From: Hippasteria phrygiana
Taxonomy: Eukaryota; Echinodermata; Asteroidea; Valvatida; Goniasteridae
DNA: 64,000 nt
Assembly (NCBI GenBank): GCA_037893225.1
Contig: JAZGUH010000184.1
Coordinates: forward strand, 1,984,001-2,048,000
Reading direction: 5' to 3'
In this document: piece after piece, positions 27,262 through 42,200 of the stretch
Layout: the number at the start of each line of letters is the position of its first letter
How positions within the stretch are numbered: the first letter of the stretch is position 1
Translations under genes and position numbers: made by a program
Notes under the pieces: generated by a model
What the model was told of the DNA's origin: nothing
Seen by the model: the letters and a program-made list of their open reading frames with translations, nothing else
The model's database searches: none

Positions 27262-30200
27262 TACCGGCGATGGGTCATTAGGGAGACTTTCCCATAGACT
27301 TGTGCACAACTTTTTTTCCGACTTTAATGTAACCTAACCCAACTTTCCCCTTATCCTACCCCCACGAATTTCGGTATATTTATGTTTTGGACCATCCTCT
27401 ATCGATACAACCCAGTTCTGACAGTAAAATTCTCAATATTTAAAGGGGCTGTGACATTAGGGAGACATTTCAATGTTTCGTGTAATGTATTGCACGTCAA
27501 AATCCACGGAGCACGGACCTCACAAGGCGACACCGTTTACTTTACATGTAATTTCAAGGGCTTATGTTTTTCATTGAATTTTTCGGGAGCCGGTTCCTAC
27601 TCGGAACCGGTTCTTTTTAGAGAACCGGAACCGGCTCCAGAAATTCTGGAACCGCCCAACACTAGTTGGTTAAATAAAGGAATGAATTAATAGGGTGACT
27701 ATAAAGATTCTTTAAACAAAAACTTAGGGAGGAGTGGTTAATCTGTGGTCGGGCCAGGCCTTTGAAAAGCCCAGCGACGCCCAGGCCTTCAGGCTTTTAC
27801 TCTTGCTATTGTGAGCCACAAATCACCTAACAATAGAGCATCAACTAATCAATAAAGCCCAGCCTCTGCCAGGCCAGGCCTGGTTGTAGCCCCTCCCACA
27901 CTAATCTGTACCCATTCAAGGCAGAATCAAAAGATGCCTCGGCTGTCAGTCAAGTCTGGGTGAACAGTGGGATCCAGCTGGACTCCAGAATTAATGAACA
28001 GTTTATTGTGTACATCCAGGGGATTATAGAAGCCCAAAGGCCCGGGCGTTCCAGGGGCTTGGCCAGGCTTTTCAACGGCCTGGCCCGACCACAAATTAAC
28101 CACTCCACCCTTACTAATTTGCCTGATATTATGAAGATGAACAAAAAAGATGTGGAACAAATCTTGGTAATATGAGTTCTCATACACAGATTCGAGTCAA
28201 ACCAGGCTCCTATAGATTTCTAACAGAATCACTTCGAGAAATGCAAGTACTGCCAATTTTAATAATAAATTCAGTTTTATCATCATTCATCATCAATCTA
28301 TCATGTAGCATCCAACCTTCCTACTATTTAAAAGGTCAAAATCAGTCAATTTCCTGCCACCTCCCCTGCTATACTTTTACACAGACATGATCAGATTACA
28401 TGTGGTTTTGTACTATGGCAGGAGGGTCAAAAACAATCACCTTGACTGATTTTGACCCATACAACAACATGGCTCAGAATGTATGTTTGCATAGCAGGGT
28501 TTTAAAGTACATATGCGCCAGCTAGAATGCTATATTCATGATATTTAACTATAATTTGCAAAGATTACTGGTTGATGTGCTATATCCACTTTTACACGCA
28601 GGAATTCCAGATTTCAAAAGAGATTCTTAAGAAATTCTGAAATCAGTACAAATCCTGACAAAAAAAACACCCTGAAATCGGGAAAAAATCCTGACAAATC
28701 TCGCTCCTGATTGCATACAATGCAAAGCACACACGTACACGTGCGCTATAGGGGTTGGCCTTAATACAATTGACCTACAGCGGTCGAATCGCGTCAACGC
28801 AGCTTGTGAATTATTGTCCAATCATACCAATTGTAATTCCACGTGAAACGCGCCAAATCTGAGACAAACAAAAATTATTGTTGTCTAAAGGGCGTGGTTA
28901 ACTCGTAAACGGCGATAGGGCAATTGCTGTAAACCCCTGTTAGTCTTTTCTCAAGACGTGAAGTTGGCTGTGCGTTAGCTGCGTGTATATGCGCACATTA
29001 AACACTGGGAATAAGACTCATTCAGCGCAGTTGGTTGCACTTTGACCAAATCTATCACCAGCAATGCAACGCACAGTATAGGAACAGCGCATAGATGATG
29101 GCGACGAAGTCATATCTATCGGGGTTTGGAAAATGGTCACAAGATACATCATACGTTCCGCATTGTTTTGTTGTTAAATTCATTGAAAATAACTGGACAA
29201 GGTATAGAATAAATCTTCAACACTACGAAAAGCTACATATCACAATATTATTCTGCAGATCAAATTCCCCGATATTCCACATTTTTTTTTTAAGGGGCCG
29301 ATTTGATTTTGATATAAAAACAAATATTGAAATATCGGGAAATACATGTATTGTCATATCTTAGCCAGCGGCAGAACTGGGTCCGATGTGCAGGTGAAAA
29401 CTTGAAGAGTACACCAATTTTTTTTAAGGGGGACCGGGGTAGTTCAAAGAGGACTTCCACACTTTTCTTTGGTGCAATTTCAATCCACTAAATAAGTGGG
29501 TCGGTTTTCTTTTTGTGTGTAGAATGTCTCATTGGGAAGCTCATAAAAATGCGAACAAATTGGTAATTAATTTTGAAAATTTATTTGTACAGGGTGATAC
29601 ACCCTAGAGTACATAAATATAATAAATAAAAAATAAAAAATCTAAAAACGCTAAGGCTGTTCGATATCAATTTATTTTGATACCGAAATATCGACAAAAA
29701 AATATCGCGATATTCGATATTATCGTGATGACGTCACTTTTTCATTTCCGGAAGAACGGAGGAATACAAAAAAATGCATGACGGAGGTCACCACGGCATC
29801 ATGAGATCGGGCGACCGCCGGGATCGGGCGACCGCCGGGATCGGGCCCGCCGGGATTGAGCGGCAGGAACGGGGGGCCGGGTTGACAAGGCTTCCCTTGC
29901 GCTCGTTGAGTATTTGGAGTTTTTACGACATTTACCTTCAGTTGGCTTCTTTATTGCACTCCAGAAAGACTAGCATTTGTTTCCATTTCAACATTGTTGA
30001 TTAGTAACACAGATGATAATACCATGGACGATGCGAGCTGTCCACAAACGATCGTGTCGTATATTTTGTGAAGACGACATGACATTGCACAATGTACAAT
30101 GGATGCGCGGCACGTGTTTTAATCTTTTCTCAAGACGCAGTTCGCTACACGTAACTATACACGTACGTATGCCTTGTACACTGGGGAAAGACGGTGGCAT

Positions 30201-33200
30201 TCAGTGCAGTTGCTTGCACTTGACCAAGGCTAGCAACAAAGCAACGCGCACTGCGCTACAGGGGTTGACCTTATTGCAAACAATTGCCAACCCCTCGATC
30301 TCAAGACGAGTTCGGAAGCATGTAGGTACGTACATTGTACACTAGGAATAAGACGGTAGCATTCAGTGTGGTTGTTTGCACTTGACAACGCATGGCGCGG
30401 AGGGTAAAATCGCGCGGAGCGGAGACGTCATGTCGGGGTTTAAAAAACGGTCAAAGAAACGACACATTTAGTGCATGTATGTATTTTTGTATTCCTCCAT
30501 GGTACATCATATACTATTCTACCGTCCAATAATTGGAAATAACTGGAATTTCGAGCAAAGTCAACTGTACAAATCCACACGTAATGCGGCCAAAAGGAAC
30601 ATATCGCGATATTCTTCAGTATATCGAATTATCCGATATTCCGTTTTTTTTTAAAAGGGGCCGATACGATTTTCGATATGACAAAAATATCGAAACATCG
30701 GGAAATATCGTCATATCGAACAGGCTAATAAAAAACGCATGGTTTAGGATGTACATGTTTTTAACTCGGCTTAAACAAGAATGAAATATAGGAAGTAACG
30801 TACCCTTGACTGTCAGGACAAAACTGCAACTGCCCACGTTCCCGATCACATCCGTGGCCGTGTATTTCACCAAGTACACCCCCATTTCATAGTTCCTGCC
30901 AGGCTCGTGCGACTTGGTCAAATTCAGGTCGTTTTGGCTTAGGTCATCGGTCACTCGCGGCTCCGGCCAGGTCACGTAGGCGTAACTGACCCCACGTTCG
31001 GTAGTGACATCTGTGTTCATGGTGCACTCGAAGTATTCCGGGGCCTGATCCACTGGAGATGTAGAGAAGTAGAATAGAGTTAAGTATTAAGTAGTATGAT
31101 CCAGGCATTAATTCTGAAAGTTTGGACAAAATAAATCACTAAATACTTGTCTGGTTATTCCCACATTGTAATCACCATGAGATATTAGACACAGAAACGT
31201 AGTCGGGACACCAGGGAGTGATAAACCTAAAACTGTCCCGAAGATAACGAATATTCAAATAATCGATCATCAACCGAATATTCTAATACCTTTTTGCCGC
31301 TTTGAATATTGGGGGGAAAAAAAATTATATGCACGTACAGATACAACTCTGATGCTATTTTAATAGAAAAGTGACGGCGCTTAGCAGTGTCAATCGCTGC
31401 GTTTTTGTCGACGGTATCTTTTTTTGTGGAAGGAGTTTTATTGTTCCCGTCCGTAAAACCCTTGACACTTATAAAATAATTACTGCAAAAATGCAGGCTG
31501 GTTGGTTTCTTGTTATCAGAAAATCATGCGTACCCGGAATGATCTTGATTTAACAGGCGCATGCAAAAAATACTGATTGGGCGGTCCATAATATCGTTGC
31601 AGCACGTAAAACATCGGCGTGCTTTGCGTGCAACTTTTTTACCGATCGCCGAGTACTGAATATTCGAATATTCGGACAAACCCAGTTTCAAATGATCGAA
31701 TACTAAATTATTCGAACATGAACTAAAGCCCTATACTTACCCAAGAGTTGCACGGTAAAGTCACACATTTGCTCATTGCCAAAATCATCCGTTGCCACGT
31801 ACGACACATAGCGTGTCTGCCCGGCGTCCATCATGCCGCCGTTCTGCAGGTCCCCTGTGGGCCCATCCAGCTGGACGTTCTGATCTGCGCCGTCGGTGGC
31901 CGTGGGCTCTGGCCAAGACACAATCCTACTGGTCTGGCCTGCCTGGACGTAGCGCAATATGGTTGGTGCCAAACAGCCATGAATGACAGGTGCATCATCA
32001 TCAACTGTTGGAACAAATGATTGAACAAAAATGAAGTATGAACTTTAACTTTTACATACATGTAGGACGGTCACGCCCATGACTAAATGCCAATTTTGTT
32101 TTCTCAGAACACAAGGTGACGGGTGTAAACAAACTTTGGTGCACGCCCTTATGAAAGCTCCCTATTGGTCGAAAGTTCAGATTTTTTGCATATTCTAATT
32201 ATGACGGTCAATTTTGGTTATGGGCCGATGACAACCTTGCGTTTGCACATTATGCTATATGAACAAGTAACAATTAATGGATTTCGTGCCAAGTAACAAT
32301 GAATGTCCATTGTTAGTGCACCGTTTTTCTTTTGTTAGATGTTCATAGTGTAAGCAGCAGGCATGCATGAACAACAATGCCGTAAATAAATGGATTAGTA
32401 CATGTACTGTTCGCGTGTGTTAAAGCATAGCATGCACACAGCCCGATATATTATTGTCGCTGTATAAGATGTTTTATCTTATAACATCTCACCCACAGAT
32501 TCGGTGTCTCGATTGGCCGAGAGCTAGTCGCATGACATTCGCTATTTTTGCTATCTTCCTGTGCACGGGTAAAAGTACCATACCCGTAGCAACCAAAGTA
32601 CTAGACGCAGAGCTAGACAGTGTTGGACAGTGTTGGACAGTGTTGGACTGTATATGTGACCCGCTCTGCAAAAAGGGCACATAAGTCGCTGTATGCTTTT
32701 ACGAGTTCTGGGCCGTTCAATGTGAAGAGGGTGAACAATTCTTAAAACAAGTGATTTTGAAGGGAGGGAATGTTTTGCATCTTTGATACCTATATTATTT
32801 TTTATAATTCATTATTTCATAACCAAAATCTTTGATTTCAGTGAATAAAGTTGGAAAAAGAAAGTGTTTTTGTCGAGTGCTTCCATCTATTGCTTTGCTT
32901 TTTATTTTCTTAAATGGCTTGTTTCTCCTTAAGTCATTTCAAGAAATTCCTGAAAACAAACATGCAAATTTCCGAATATCTTGTGATTGCAAAATGCTAG
33001 AGACCTCATACATATACCATATGAAAGCTTATAAAATGGCCTTTCCAGCTATATATAAAACACTATTTTCAAATTTTGCAACATTAAGTGCCCTTTTTGC
33101 AGAGCGGGTCACATATATCTCCGAGGACAAGAGGAGAAAGGAAATACAAAGAAACCTTTCAGTCCTCCCACATCAAGTCTTTTGTTAAAATCGATCCTCG

Positions 33201-36200
33201 CACATAGAAGTACGTGCTTAGTCTATGGGGTTGGGTTATATTAAAGGAACAATAGGAAACACAAAGCATTGTCCTCGCACGTATTGGGAATTTAAGTACA
33301 ACAGTATGTGCAAAATGCATACGGGTGTGCGCGTTGAACGTATTCTTCCCAAGCGCTTGCGCTACAGAACTGGGTTCAAACATTTCGGGAAGGGGTAGTT
33401 TGGAAAAGTGCAAATAATTTCCAACTTAATTTCGAATTCAAATGGACGTACATTTAACTGTATTCAAATGAAATTAGCGCTTAAATCAAGCAGAATCTGT
33501 GGGAGAGGTATTATAAAACAAATATTGACTGCTTTATCTCATAGTGTAGTCAAACTAGACTCATGAGGTGATCCATGCAGCATTCTATTTTTCCCAAGGT
33601 GAATATTTGTATAATATTGTAATGAAAGTGCTAATTGTCTAGCTTTGGATATTCAACAGTCTGCACTTATACAGAGTTCAATGAGCACCACAAACTCTCA
33701 AAAGTTTAACTACTTCAGTTTTGAATGACGTACGCAAGTATATTCAGTTGTTCCAAAAATAGCCCAAGTTGTTATGGCTATTATTGTGAGAATGTTAATT
33801 AATAAAGGACTAATCAAACCGGCGGAAAGCATGCGTTTCTGAGACGCAAGGTGTTTGTTCTTTGCGCGCGCTGCATTATGCTATGAAAGATGTTTAGTTG
33901 TTCAGTTGATCAGATTGTGGCTGATTGTATTCCGGCGAAGACGCAGTAGTGTGTCTTAATTTTTTAGCCGTGTCCGCATTGGACTTTTTTTTGGTAAAAC
34001 CTACCGAGACTGTTGTCAACTTAACCAAATTAAGTCCAATGCAGACAGCCGGTAAACTTGCCATATTGTCAAGTGTTGATCGTCGGTTGTTGGTTTTACC
34101 CTCCGCAGCAGTAAGGCCCAAGCGAGTAGCGGAAGAGTTACGTGGTAGGTTTTACGTCGCTGAAAAGTCCAGTGCGGACAGCCACGGTAAAGTAAAACCT
34201 ACATTTTGATCACGTGCCGTCTGCAGATCAATGCATGCCTCTACGATTTTGCGAGCTTACGGGACGCGCGCTTGGCCCCATGCATTGTGTACTATAGCTG
34301 CAGTTCTGACTGAATGCACGCACGATGACATGAAACTTTCGTTAACTTTAGCGAATGCTGAGCCGCATTTCTGCCTTTTTCTGCTATTTCACTTTGATCT
34401 ACACGATGCGGGATATCCTAGAAATGATCAGGAGTTTGATTGTCGCTTCATGTTGATTCGGAATAAAACACAAATGGTGCTAGCATACACAATGAAATGC
34501 GTGTAAATTTAGCGCGTTCTACAAAAACCATGCACAGAGAGGACATGTCACTGGATAGTTCATCTGGCCAAGGACTTTCCGCGAGCCGTGTAATCCAAGT
34601 GCGGACGCACTGAAGAATAACCACAGTGGAATGTTAACAATCACGTACGGTAACTTTTGACAATATTTTAGTTAGTCCAATGCGAACGCAGCTTTACATG
34701 ATTTAATTGCTCTTATACACATTAGGTATTACTCTTTTATTTATTAGGGACAGTATACAAGGGGAAATATGGCAATCTCTTTTTCCCGAGGTACTAACTA
34801 CCTACCACCCCGAACCCGGAGGGTGAGGGTGTAGGCCTGTAGGGAAAAAAGGAAAAAAATTGATGCTCTATTTCCCCCCGACACAAACCATACAGTATTT
34901 GTTTTATTGCACCTTCTAAATCAAATCAACTGTTCGATGTCTTCATGGTCACAAGAAGCGAATCACAGTACTATGAACGCGGCCATCTTGCATCTGGGAT
35001 CGATATCCACTTCCCGTTTTTTCCGTGCAGCACCGTGTGTATTAAAATACATACATGATTGGATGTTGACTCCGGGGAATGAGGTTGTAGGGTAAATAGT
35101 ACAAAATAACACCCCGGGAGTTAGGCCATTTTCAAAACAGCTAAATTGACTGACCAATGACTTGGTACCACTAGCTCATGAATATTCATCAGGTGTAATA
35201 ATATAGTTTAGTCTTGTGGATTGGGAACGGAACAAAGCTTATGACCCTCATCTGAAGAACGTATCAGCTGATTCTCGAGCCTACTTTGTTGGCCTATTTG
35301 CAGAGACCGGCTCGACTATCGAAGTGACTTGATGCGGAATTTGACTACTGTTACAATAAAGTAAATAATCCCAGCATAAAAAAAGACACTGGAATTTCCT
35401 AAAAATGATAGCGTCATCGCCGGTGAAAAAAACTTAATTTAAAAAAAAAATTTAAAAATAGACCCACCTTCAACAGTTACGGTGAACATGCACGTGGTTC
35501 CTATGTAGGTGACCGGGTAGCTGCCCACGACGTAGAAAATGCCGTTGGTATGGCTGCTCACCAGCTGCAGATCTTGCTGGTTGTTGTCCGTGATGGTCGG
35601 CTCGGTCCAAGTCACCACTGCGCCTGTGACATTCTTTGCCACATACATGTTGATGTTATCTGGGCAGTCCAGGATGCTTGGGTTCTCACCGTCCTCAGTT
35701 GCTACAGCACACCGAGAATTATGAATTATTGGCTACGTTCAGACACCATTTTAAATTCGCTTAGGGAGGAGTGGTTAATCTGTGGACGGGCCAGGCCCTT
35801 GAAAAGCCCAGCCATGCCCGGGCCTTCAAGCTTTTTACTCTTGCTATTGTGAGCCACAAATCACCTAACAATAGAGCATCAACTAATCAATATAGCCCGG
35901 CCCCTGCCAGGCCAGCAGCCGATTTCACGAAACTTTACTTTATGGCGTAAGTCCACTTGCGCCACATCTTATTGCGTAAGTTGTGCAATAACTTTAGGAC
36001 GGATTTCTCGAAAGTTACGCAGTATCGGGATATGGCGTAACTCACTGATTTACGCTATAAAATGTGGCGTAACTTACGCCATGACTTTAGGTGGCTTAAG
36101 TCGTTGCTACGTGTCTTAAAAATGGCGTTGATGCTGCTAGCCCAACGTGAAGACCGAAGAGCACTTCGGCGAGAAAGATTATTTCGAGACAGGACAAATC

Positions 36201-39200
36201 ATTTAGATAATCTCGTAGACGAAGAAGTGGAAGGGCGCTATAGGTTCTTTCGGGAGGGGATTTTTGGAATTGTTGAAGATCTGCGACAGGTTTTGGAGCG
36301 CCCTTAACTAATGTTAGTAACCATTTCCTCAAATCTAGGCCTATTGCAATTATTATTTAGTTAAATTCATTCGAACACGTTTTGTCACAAAAGGTTGAAT
36401 AGCGCCCCCATGTGACGGGAGATCGATCGATGGGAAAACTTTTTTTTTCAGAAACCTTGACTTCGACTTGCGTCAACAACAAATGGCGGCCTCCAGCAAA
36501 AAATTTCACGCGTTATACTTTAATCTACGAGCGTTTCATGTGTATATACAGTTTAACATTAAACAGTCGTTGATAATGCTCGGGGTCATCCTCGTCCTAA
36601 AAATATAAAGATATTAAGTGAAAATATGATGTTGCGCAGCTAAGTCGAGTTTCGTGAAATCAATTTTAACTTATTGCATAGCTACGCTTTAAAGTTAAGG
36701 CGTAAGTCTTGCGCCATAACCAGTTGAGGCGTAAGTTACGCACAGTTTCGTGAAATCGGCTGCAGGCCTGGTTGTAGCCCCTCCCACACCAATCTGTACC
36801 CATTCACGGCTGGATCAAAAGATGCCTCAGCTGTCAGTCAAGTCTTGGTGAACAATGGGAGCCGGCTGGACTCCAGAATTAATGGTCAGTTTATTGTGTA
36901 CAATCATAGGAATATAGAAGCCCAAAGGCCTGGGCATTCCAGGGGCTTGGCCAGGCTTTTCAACGGCCTGGCCTGGCCTGGACTGGCCTGACCACAGATA
37001 TAACCACTCCTCCCTTAAAACACTAGTTGAACTTAAATTTGGGATAAAGTTTTGACTAACACGGTGTCTGAACAGTTTTGAAGTTGACAGAATCGGTTTT
37101 TATCTCGCCGCTAAAACGGTGATTTTGAACACCTCAGAGGGAGGGTTTAGCGCTAAACCACAACGGTTTTATCTTTTACAATCGCGGTTGTCGGTGCATG
37201 TCCTATACACAGCATGCACATGCACGCGACACGCCAACGTAGCGCTAGCGTGGTCCATTAATCGCCATCTTTGCTAATGCAGTCAAGCCTTCACATGCGT
37301 ATTCCTGCTCTTGCCCTTACATTTTGTTGATTGTTCCGACATTTTTTTGAAGCGGTTGTTGAATTTTGGTTTTTTTTAACACTGAGTCACCATTGCATAA
37401 TGGCCACTGCTTCGACTTCATCAGCGACCGAGAAAGGATCTGGAAAACTGTGCACGCACATTATACATGATGCATGCGCGGAGATTTCTTGTTACAATTG
37501 TGGGGGGGGGGGATGATTTTTGAAAGGCCATCCTTGTGTGGAGCGCGACACGGCACGGGGTCTAAGGGACCGCCTTAAGGGCCCCCTGGTGGGTTGCAGG
37601 CGCAAAGCCCTTGCTAGGGGTTGAGGTAAAGCCCCCTGGAGCCCCTGGGGTTTACACAATTTTAGGTGCAAAATTGTGTCAAAATTTTACCTTTTCTTGA
37701 GCTTGAATTGCAATGACAATAATTAACACCTTCAAGCATTAAAAAATACAAAAGATCTTCAAAACTCAAATTTCTCATCCAATGTATTTTAAAGCGTAAG
37801 CGTCTCTGTGCACAATGGAGCTCTGGTCACCTAGCAACACAAATGATGCCTACCATGCGTGTACGCATCCCATACACACAATTTTATGATGTACACACGA
37901 ACTAGCGCGCGCTTTATGTAAATGAGCGGAAGTTCTACGTGACCTCAAAATGGGGATATAAACGCTGTACTTTCGCTGTACTTTCGCTATACATGTACTT
38001 AAAACGGTGTCTGAACGCTCAGTGCGTGTTAATTTTACGACTGGCCACCCATGGTGAGCGATCGTTTTCGCTTTTACCGTTTAAACTAAAATGATGTCAG
38101 AACATATATAGCCATTACAAAATACCCATGAGGGAAATGCTCCACTAGAGAGAAAACAAACATTTCCACTGCCTTTTTGCTGTTGACATTTCAACACCTT
38201 TGCCAATTTCTTATCTTGGTAATCCCTTAATAGCCAAACGTTGCTTGTGATCGTTAAGCATACAAATGCTCAAATGCGAGTACACGCACAAGTCACACAT
38301 ACAGCTTGAAGAGCATCGGGGCCGAATTTCATGGCTCTGCTAACCACAGCTTTCCGCGCTTACGATCACCATTTTGCACCAACAGCGCTAGCGGAAAAAA
38401 ATTCTGCGCTAACCCTGTAAGCACAGAATCCATAGTTACGGGATGTACGCATGCTCAGGAGCCAAAATTCCCAACTAATGCGTGAAATACGCTTGCTGTA
38501 AGCACAGAATTTTCTGCTACAGTAAGCCGGGATTTTTCGCTAACGGTAAGCAGAGCCATGAAATTGGGCCCAGGTTTATCCCAGTAATTATTGTTCTCAG
38601 CTTAGCAGTGATCGTTTTTCCACGATTTAAAGTTTGCAAAGTATAGTCGCACTGGATACTGGGGCATTCTTTCCAATAAAAATGAAGAGTTCTTGCAGAT
38701 GTTACTCTGTTTATAAAACTAACTCATATGGATAACGTGGTTTTTATGTTTAGGGAGCACTGCCTAACCCATGGTCGGGCCAGGCCGTTGAAAAGCCTGT
38801 CCACGCCCGGGCCTTCTGGCTTTTTTAGTCTTTTTTAGTCGTGATTGCTTGTGTCATTCTATTCACGAACCGGAGATCAAGTCTGGGTGAACAATAGGAG
38901 CTGGCTGGACTCCAGCATTAGTGGGCAGTTTTATTGTGTACAACCAGGGGACTATACAAGCCCGAAGGCCCGGGCCTTCCCGGGGCTTGGCCAGGCTTTT
39001 CCAAGGCCTGGGGTAGGCAGTGTTCCCTTAGAGATTATATATTTTGACTTGACGTTTTTCATATTTTGTTACTGGAGTGTCAGTATTTTGTAACATTGAA
39101 ATACATACGTGCTACCGTCACAACAAAGGTACACGCTCTAGCTGCTCCACTCTCAAAGTAGGCCACGCAAGTGATCTCGTTGCGTCCCTCGTAAAAGCTG

Positions 39201-42200
39201 TCCCCTTTCCTTCGACCGCAGATTAACGTCACGCTGCCCAGGTTGCTCGGATAAGTTGCGTCATCCCAAGTGACGGGCATCGAGTCCTGGCTCGGGGTCA
39301 ACATCACTGACATGTCGTCAGGACAGTTTATGGTCGGAGTCGAACTGGAAGGACTTTCTGCAGAATTAATCGGCCAAAAAAAGGGAGGGGGGAGTACGAT
39401 TAAGTAAGCATGTACATGTCCTTGACAATTTCGTTTGCTTCTTAATTCTTGGAGGCCATTCAGTGGATTCAAGTGAAAAACTACATGAACCATATAAAAT
39501 ATATTTTCAAATGGGAATAAACAAATGTGAAAATACACAACAGAAAATAGTTTTTAAAACGAGTCCAATGGTTTTATATGGATCGAGGTTGGTCAGTCCA
39601 TTCAGTCCATCACGATCAGCCAGTTATGAACCTATCAAGTGTTTCTCAAACCGCTCCCCAGTATAGTGTGGGGTGGGATAGTGTGCAGGTGGGGATGGGG
39701 TGGAGGTCCGATAGTGTGGGGTGGAGGTCCGATAGTGTGGGGTGGGGGTACATAGTGTGGGGTTGGGGTACATAGTGTGGGGTTGGGGTACATAGTGTGG
39801 GGTTGGGGTACATAGTGTGGGGTTGGGGTACATAGTGTGGGGTTGGGGTACATAGTGTGGGGTTGGGGTACATAGTGTGGGGTTGGGGTACATAGTGTGG
39901 GGTTGGGGTACATAGTGTGGGGTTGGGGTACATAGTGTGGGGTTGGGGTACATAGTGTGGGGTTGGGGTACATAGTGTGGGGTTGGGGTACATAGTGTGG
40001 GGTTGGGGTACATAGTGTGGGGTTGGGGTACATATAGTGTGGGGTTGGGATACATAGTGTGGGGTTGGGGTACATAGTGTGGGGTTGGGGTACATAGTGT
40101 GGGGTTGGGGTACATAGTGTGGGGTTGGGGTACATAGTGTGGGGTTGGGGTACATAGTGTGGGGTTGGGATACATAGTGTGGGGTTGGGGTACATAGTGT
40201 GGGGTTGGGGTACATAGTGTGGGGTTGGGGTACATAGTGTGGGGTTGGGGTACATAGTGTGGGGTTGGGGTACATAGTGTGGGGTTGGGGTACATAGTGT
40301 GGGGTTGGGGTACATAGTGTGGGGTTGGGGTACATAGTGTGGGGTTGGGGTACATAGTGTGGGGTTGGGGTACATAGTGTGGGGTTGGGGTACATAGTGT
40401 GGGGTTGGGGTACATAGTGTGGGGTTGGGGTACATAGTGTGGGGTTGGGGTACATAGTGTGGGGTTGGGGTACATAGTGTGGGGTTGGGGTACATAGTGT
40501 GGGGTTGGGGTACATAGTGTGGGGTTGGGATACATAGTGTGGGGTTGGGGTACATAGTGTGGGGTTGGGGTACATAGTGTGGGGTTGGGGTACATAGTGT
40601 GGGGTTGGGGTACATAGTGTGGGGTGTACATAGTGTGGGGTTGGGGTACATAGTGTGGGGTTGGGGTACATAGTGTGGGGTTGGGGTACATAGTGTGGGG
40701 TTGGGGTACATAGTGTGGGGTTGGGGTACATAGTGTGGGGTTGGGGTACATAGTGTGGGGTTGGGGTACATAGTGTGGGGTTGGGGTACATAGTGTGGGG
40801 TTGGGATACATAGTGTGGGGTTGGGGTACATAGTGTGGGGTTGGGGTACATAGTGTGGGGTTGGGCTACATAGTGTGGGGTTGGGGTACATAGTGTGGGG
40901 TTGGGATACATAGTGTGGGGTTGGGATACATAGTGTGGGGTTGGGATACATAGTGTGGGGTTGGGATACATAGTGTGGGGTTGGGGTACATAGTGTGGGG
41001 TTGGGGTACATAGTGTGGGGTTGGGGTACATATTGTGGGGTTGGGGTACATAGTGTGGGGTGTACATAGTGTGGGGTTGGGGTACATAGTGTGGGGTTGG
41101 GATACATAGTGTGGGGTTGGGGTACATAGTGTGGGGTTGGGGTACATAGTGTGGGGTTGGGGTACATAGTGTGGGGTTGGGGTACATAGTGTGGGGTTGG
41201 GATACATAGTGTGGGGTTGGGATACATAGTGTGGGGTTGGGGTACATAGTGTGGGGTTGGGGTACATAGTGTGGGGTTGGGGTACATAGTGTGGGGTTGG
41301 GGTACATAGTGTGGGGTTGGGATACATAGTGTGGGGTTGGGATACATAGTGTGGGGTTGGGGTACATAGTGTGGGGTTGGGGTACATAGTGTGGGGTTGG
41401 GGTACATAGTGTGGGGTTGGGGTACATAGTGTGGGGTTGGGATACATAGTGTGGGGTTGGGGTACATAGTGTGGGGTTGGGGTACATAGTGTGGGGTTGG
41501 GGTACATAGTGTGGGGTTGGGGTACATAGTGTGGGGTTGGGATACATAGTGTGGGGTTGGGATACATAGTGTGGGGTTGGGGTACATAGTGTGGGGTTGG
41601 GGTACATAGTGTGGGGTTGGGGTACATAGTGTGGGGTTGGGGTACATAGTGTGGGGTTGGGATACATAGTGTGGGGTTGGGATACATAGTGTGGGGTTGG
41701 GGTACATAGTGTGGGGTTGGGGTACATAGTGTGGGGTTGGGGTACATAGTGTGGGGTTGGGGTACATAGTGTGGGGTTGGGGTACATAGTGTGGGGTTGG
41801 GATACATAGTGTGGGGTTGGGATACATAGTGTGGGGTTGGGGTACATAGTGTGGGGTTGGGGTACATAGTGTGGGGTTGGGGTACATAGTGTGGGGTTGG
41901 GATACATAGTGTGGGGTTGGGATACATAGTGTGGGGTTGGGATACATAGTGTGGGGTTGGGATACATAGTGTGGGGTTGGGGTACATAGTGTGGGGTTGG
42001 GATACATAGTGTGGGGTTGGGGTACATAGTGTGGGGTTGGGGTACATAGTGTGGGGTTGGGATACATAGTGTGGGGTTGGGATAGTGTGGCGGGTGGCAT
42101 ACATAGTGTGGGGGTTGGGGTACATAGTGTGGGGTTGGGGTACATAGTGTGGGGTTGGGGTACATAGTGTGGGGTTGGGGTACATAGTGTGGGGTTGGGG

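Larger units (their letters stand above)
35764..37014. mobile_element. MITE family B, copy 2, split by an inserted Harbinger-like element
   Basis: The left part (35764-35915) and right part (36763-37014) together match the copy at 27727-28110, and the outer ends are flanked by TTA (35761-35763 and 37015-37017). The interruption lies within CCAGGCCAGGCCTGG of the MITE. The outer flanks resemble another TIR (CGTTCAGACACCATTTTAA on the left). Confidence 0.82.
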
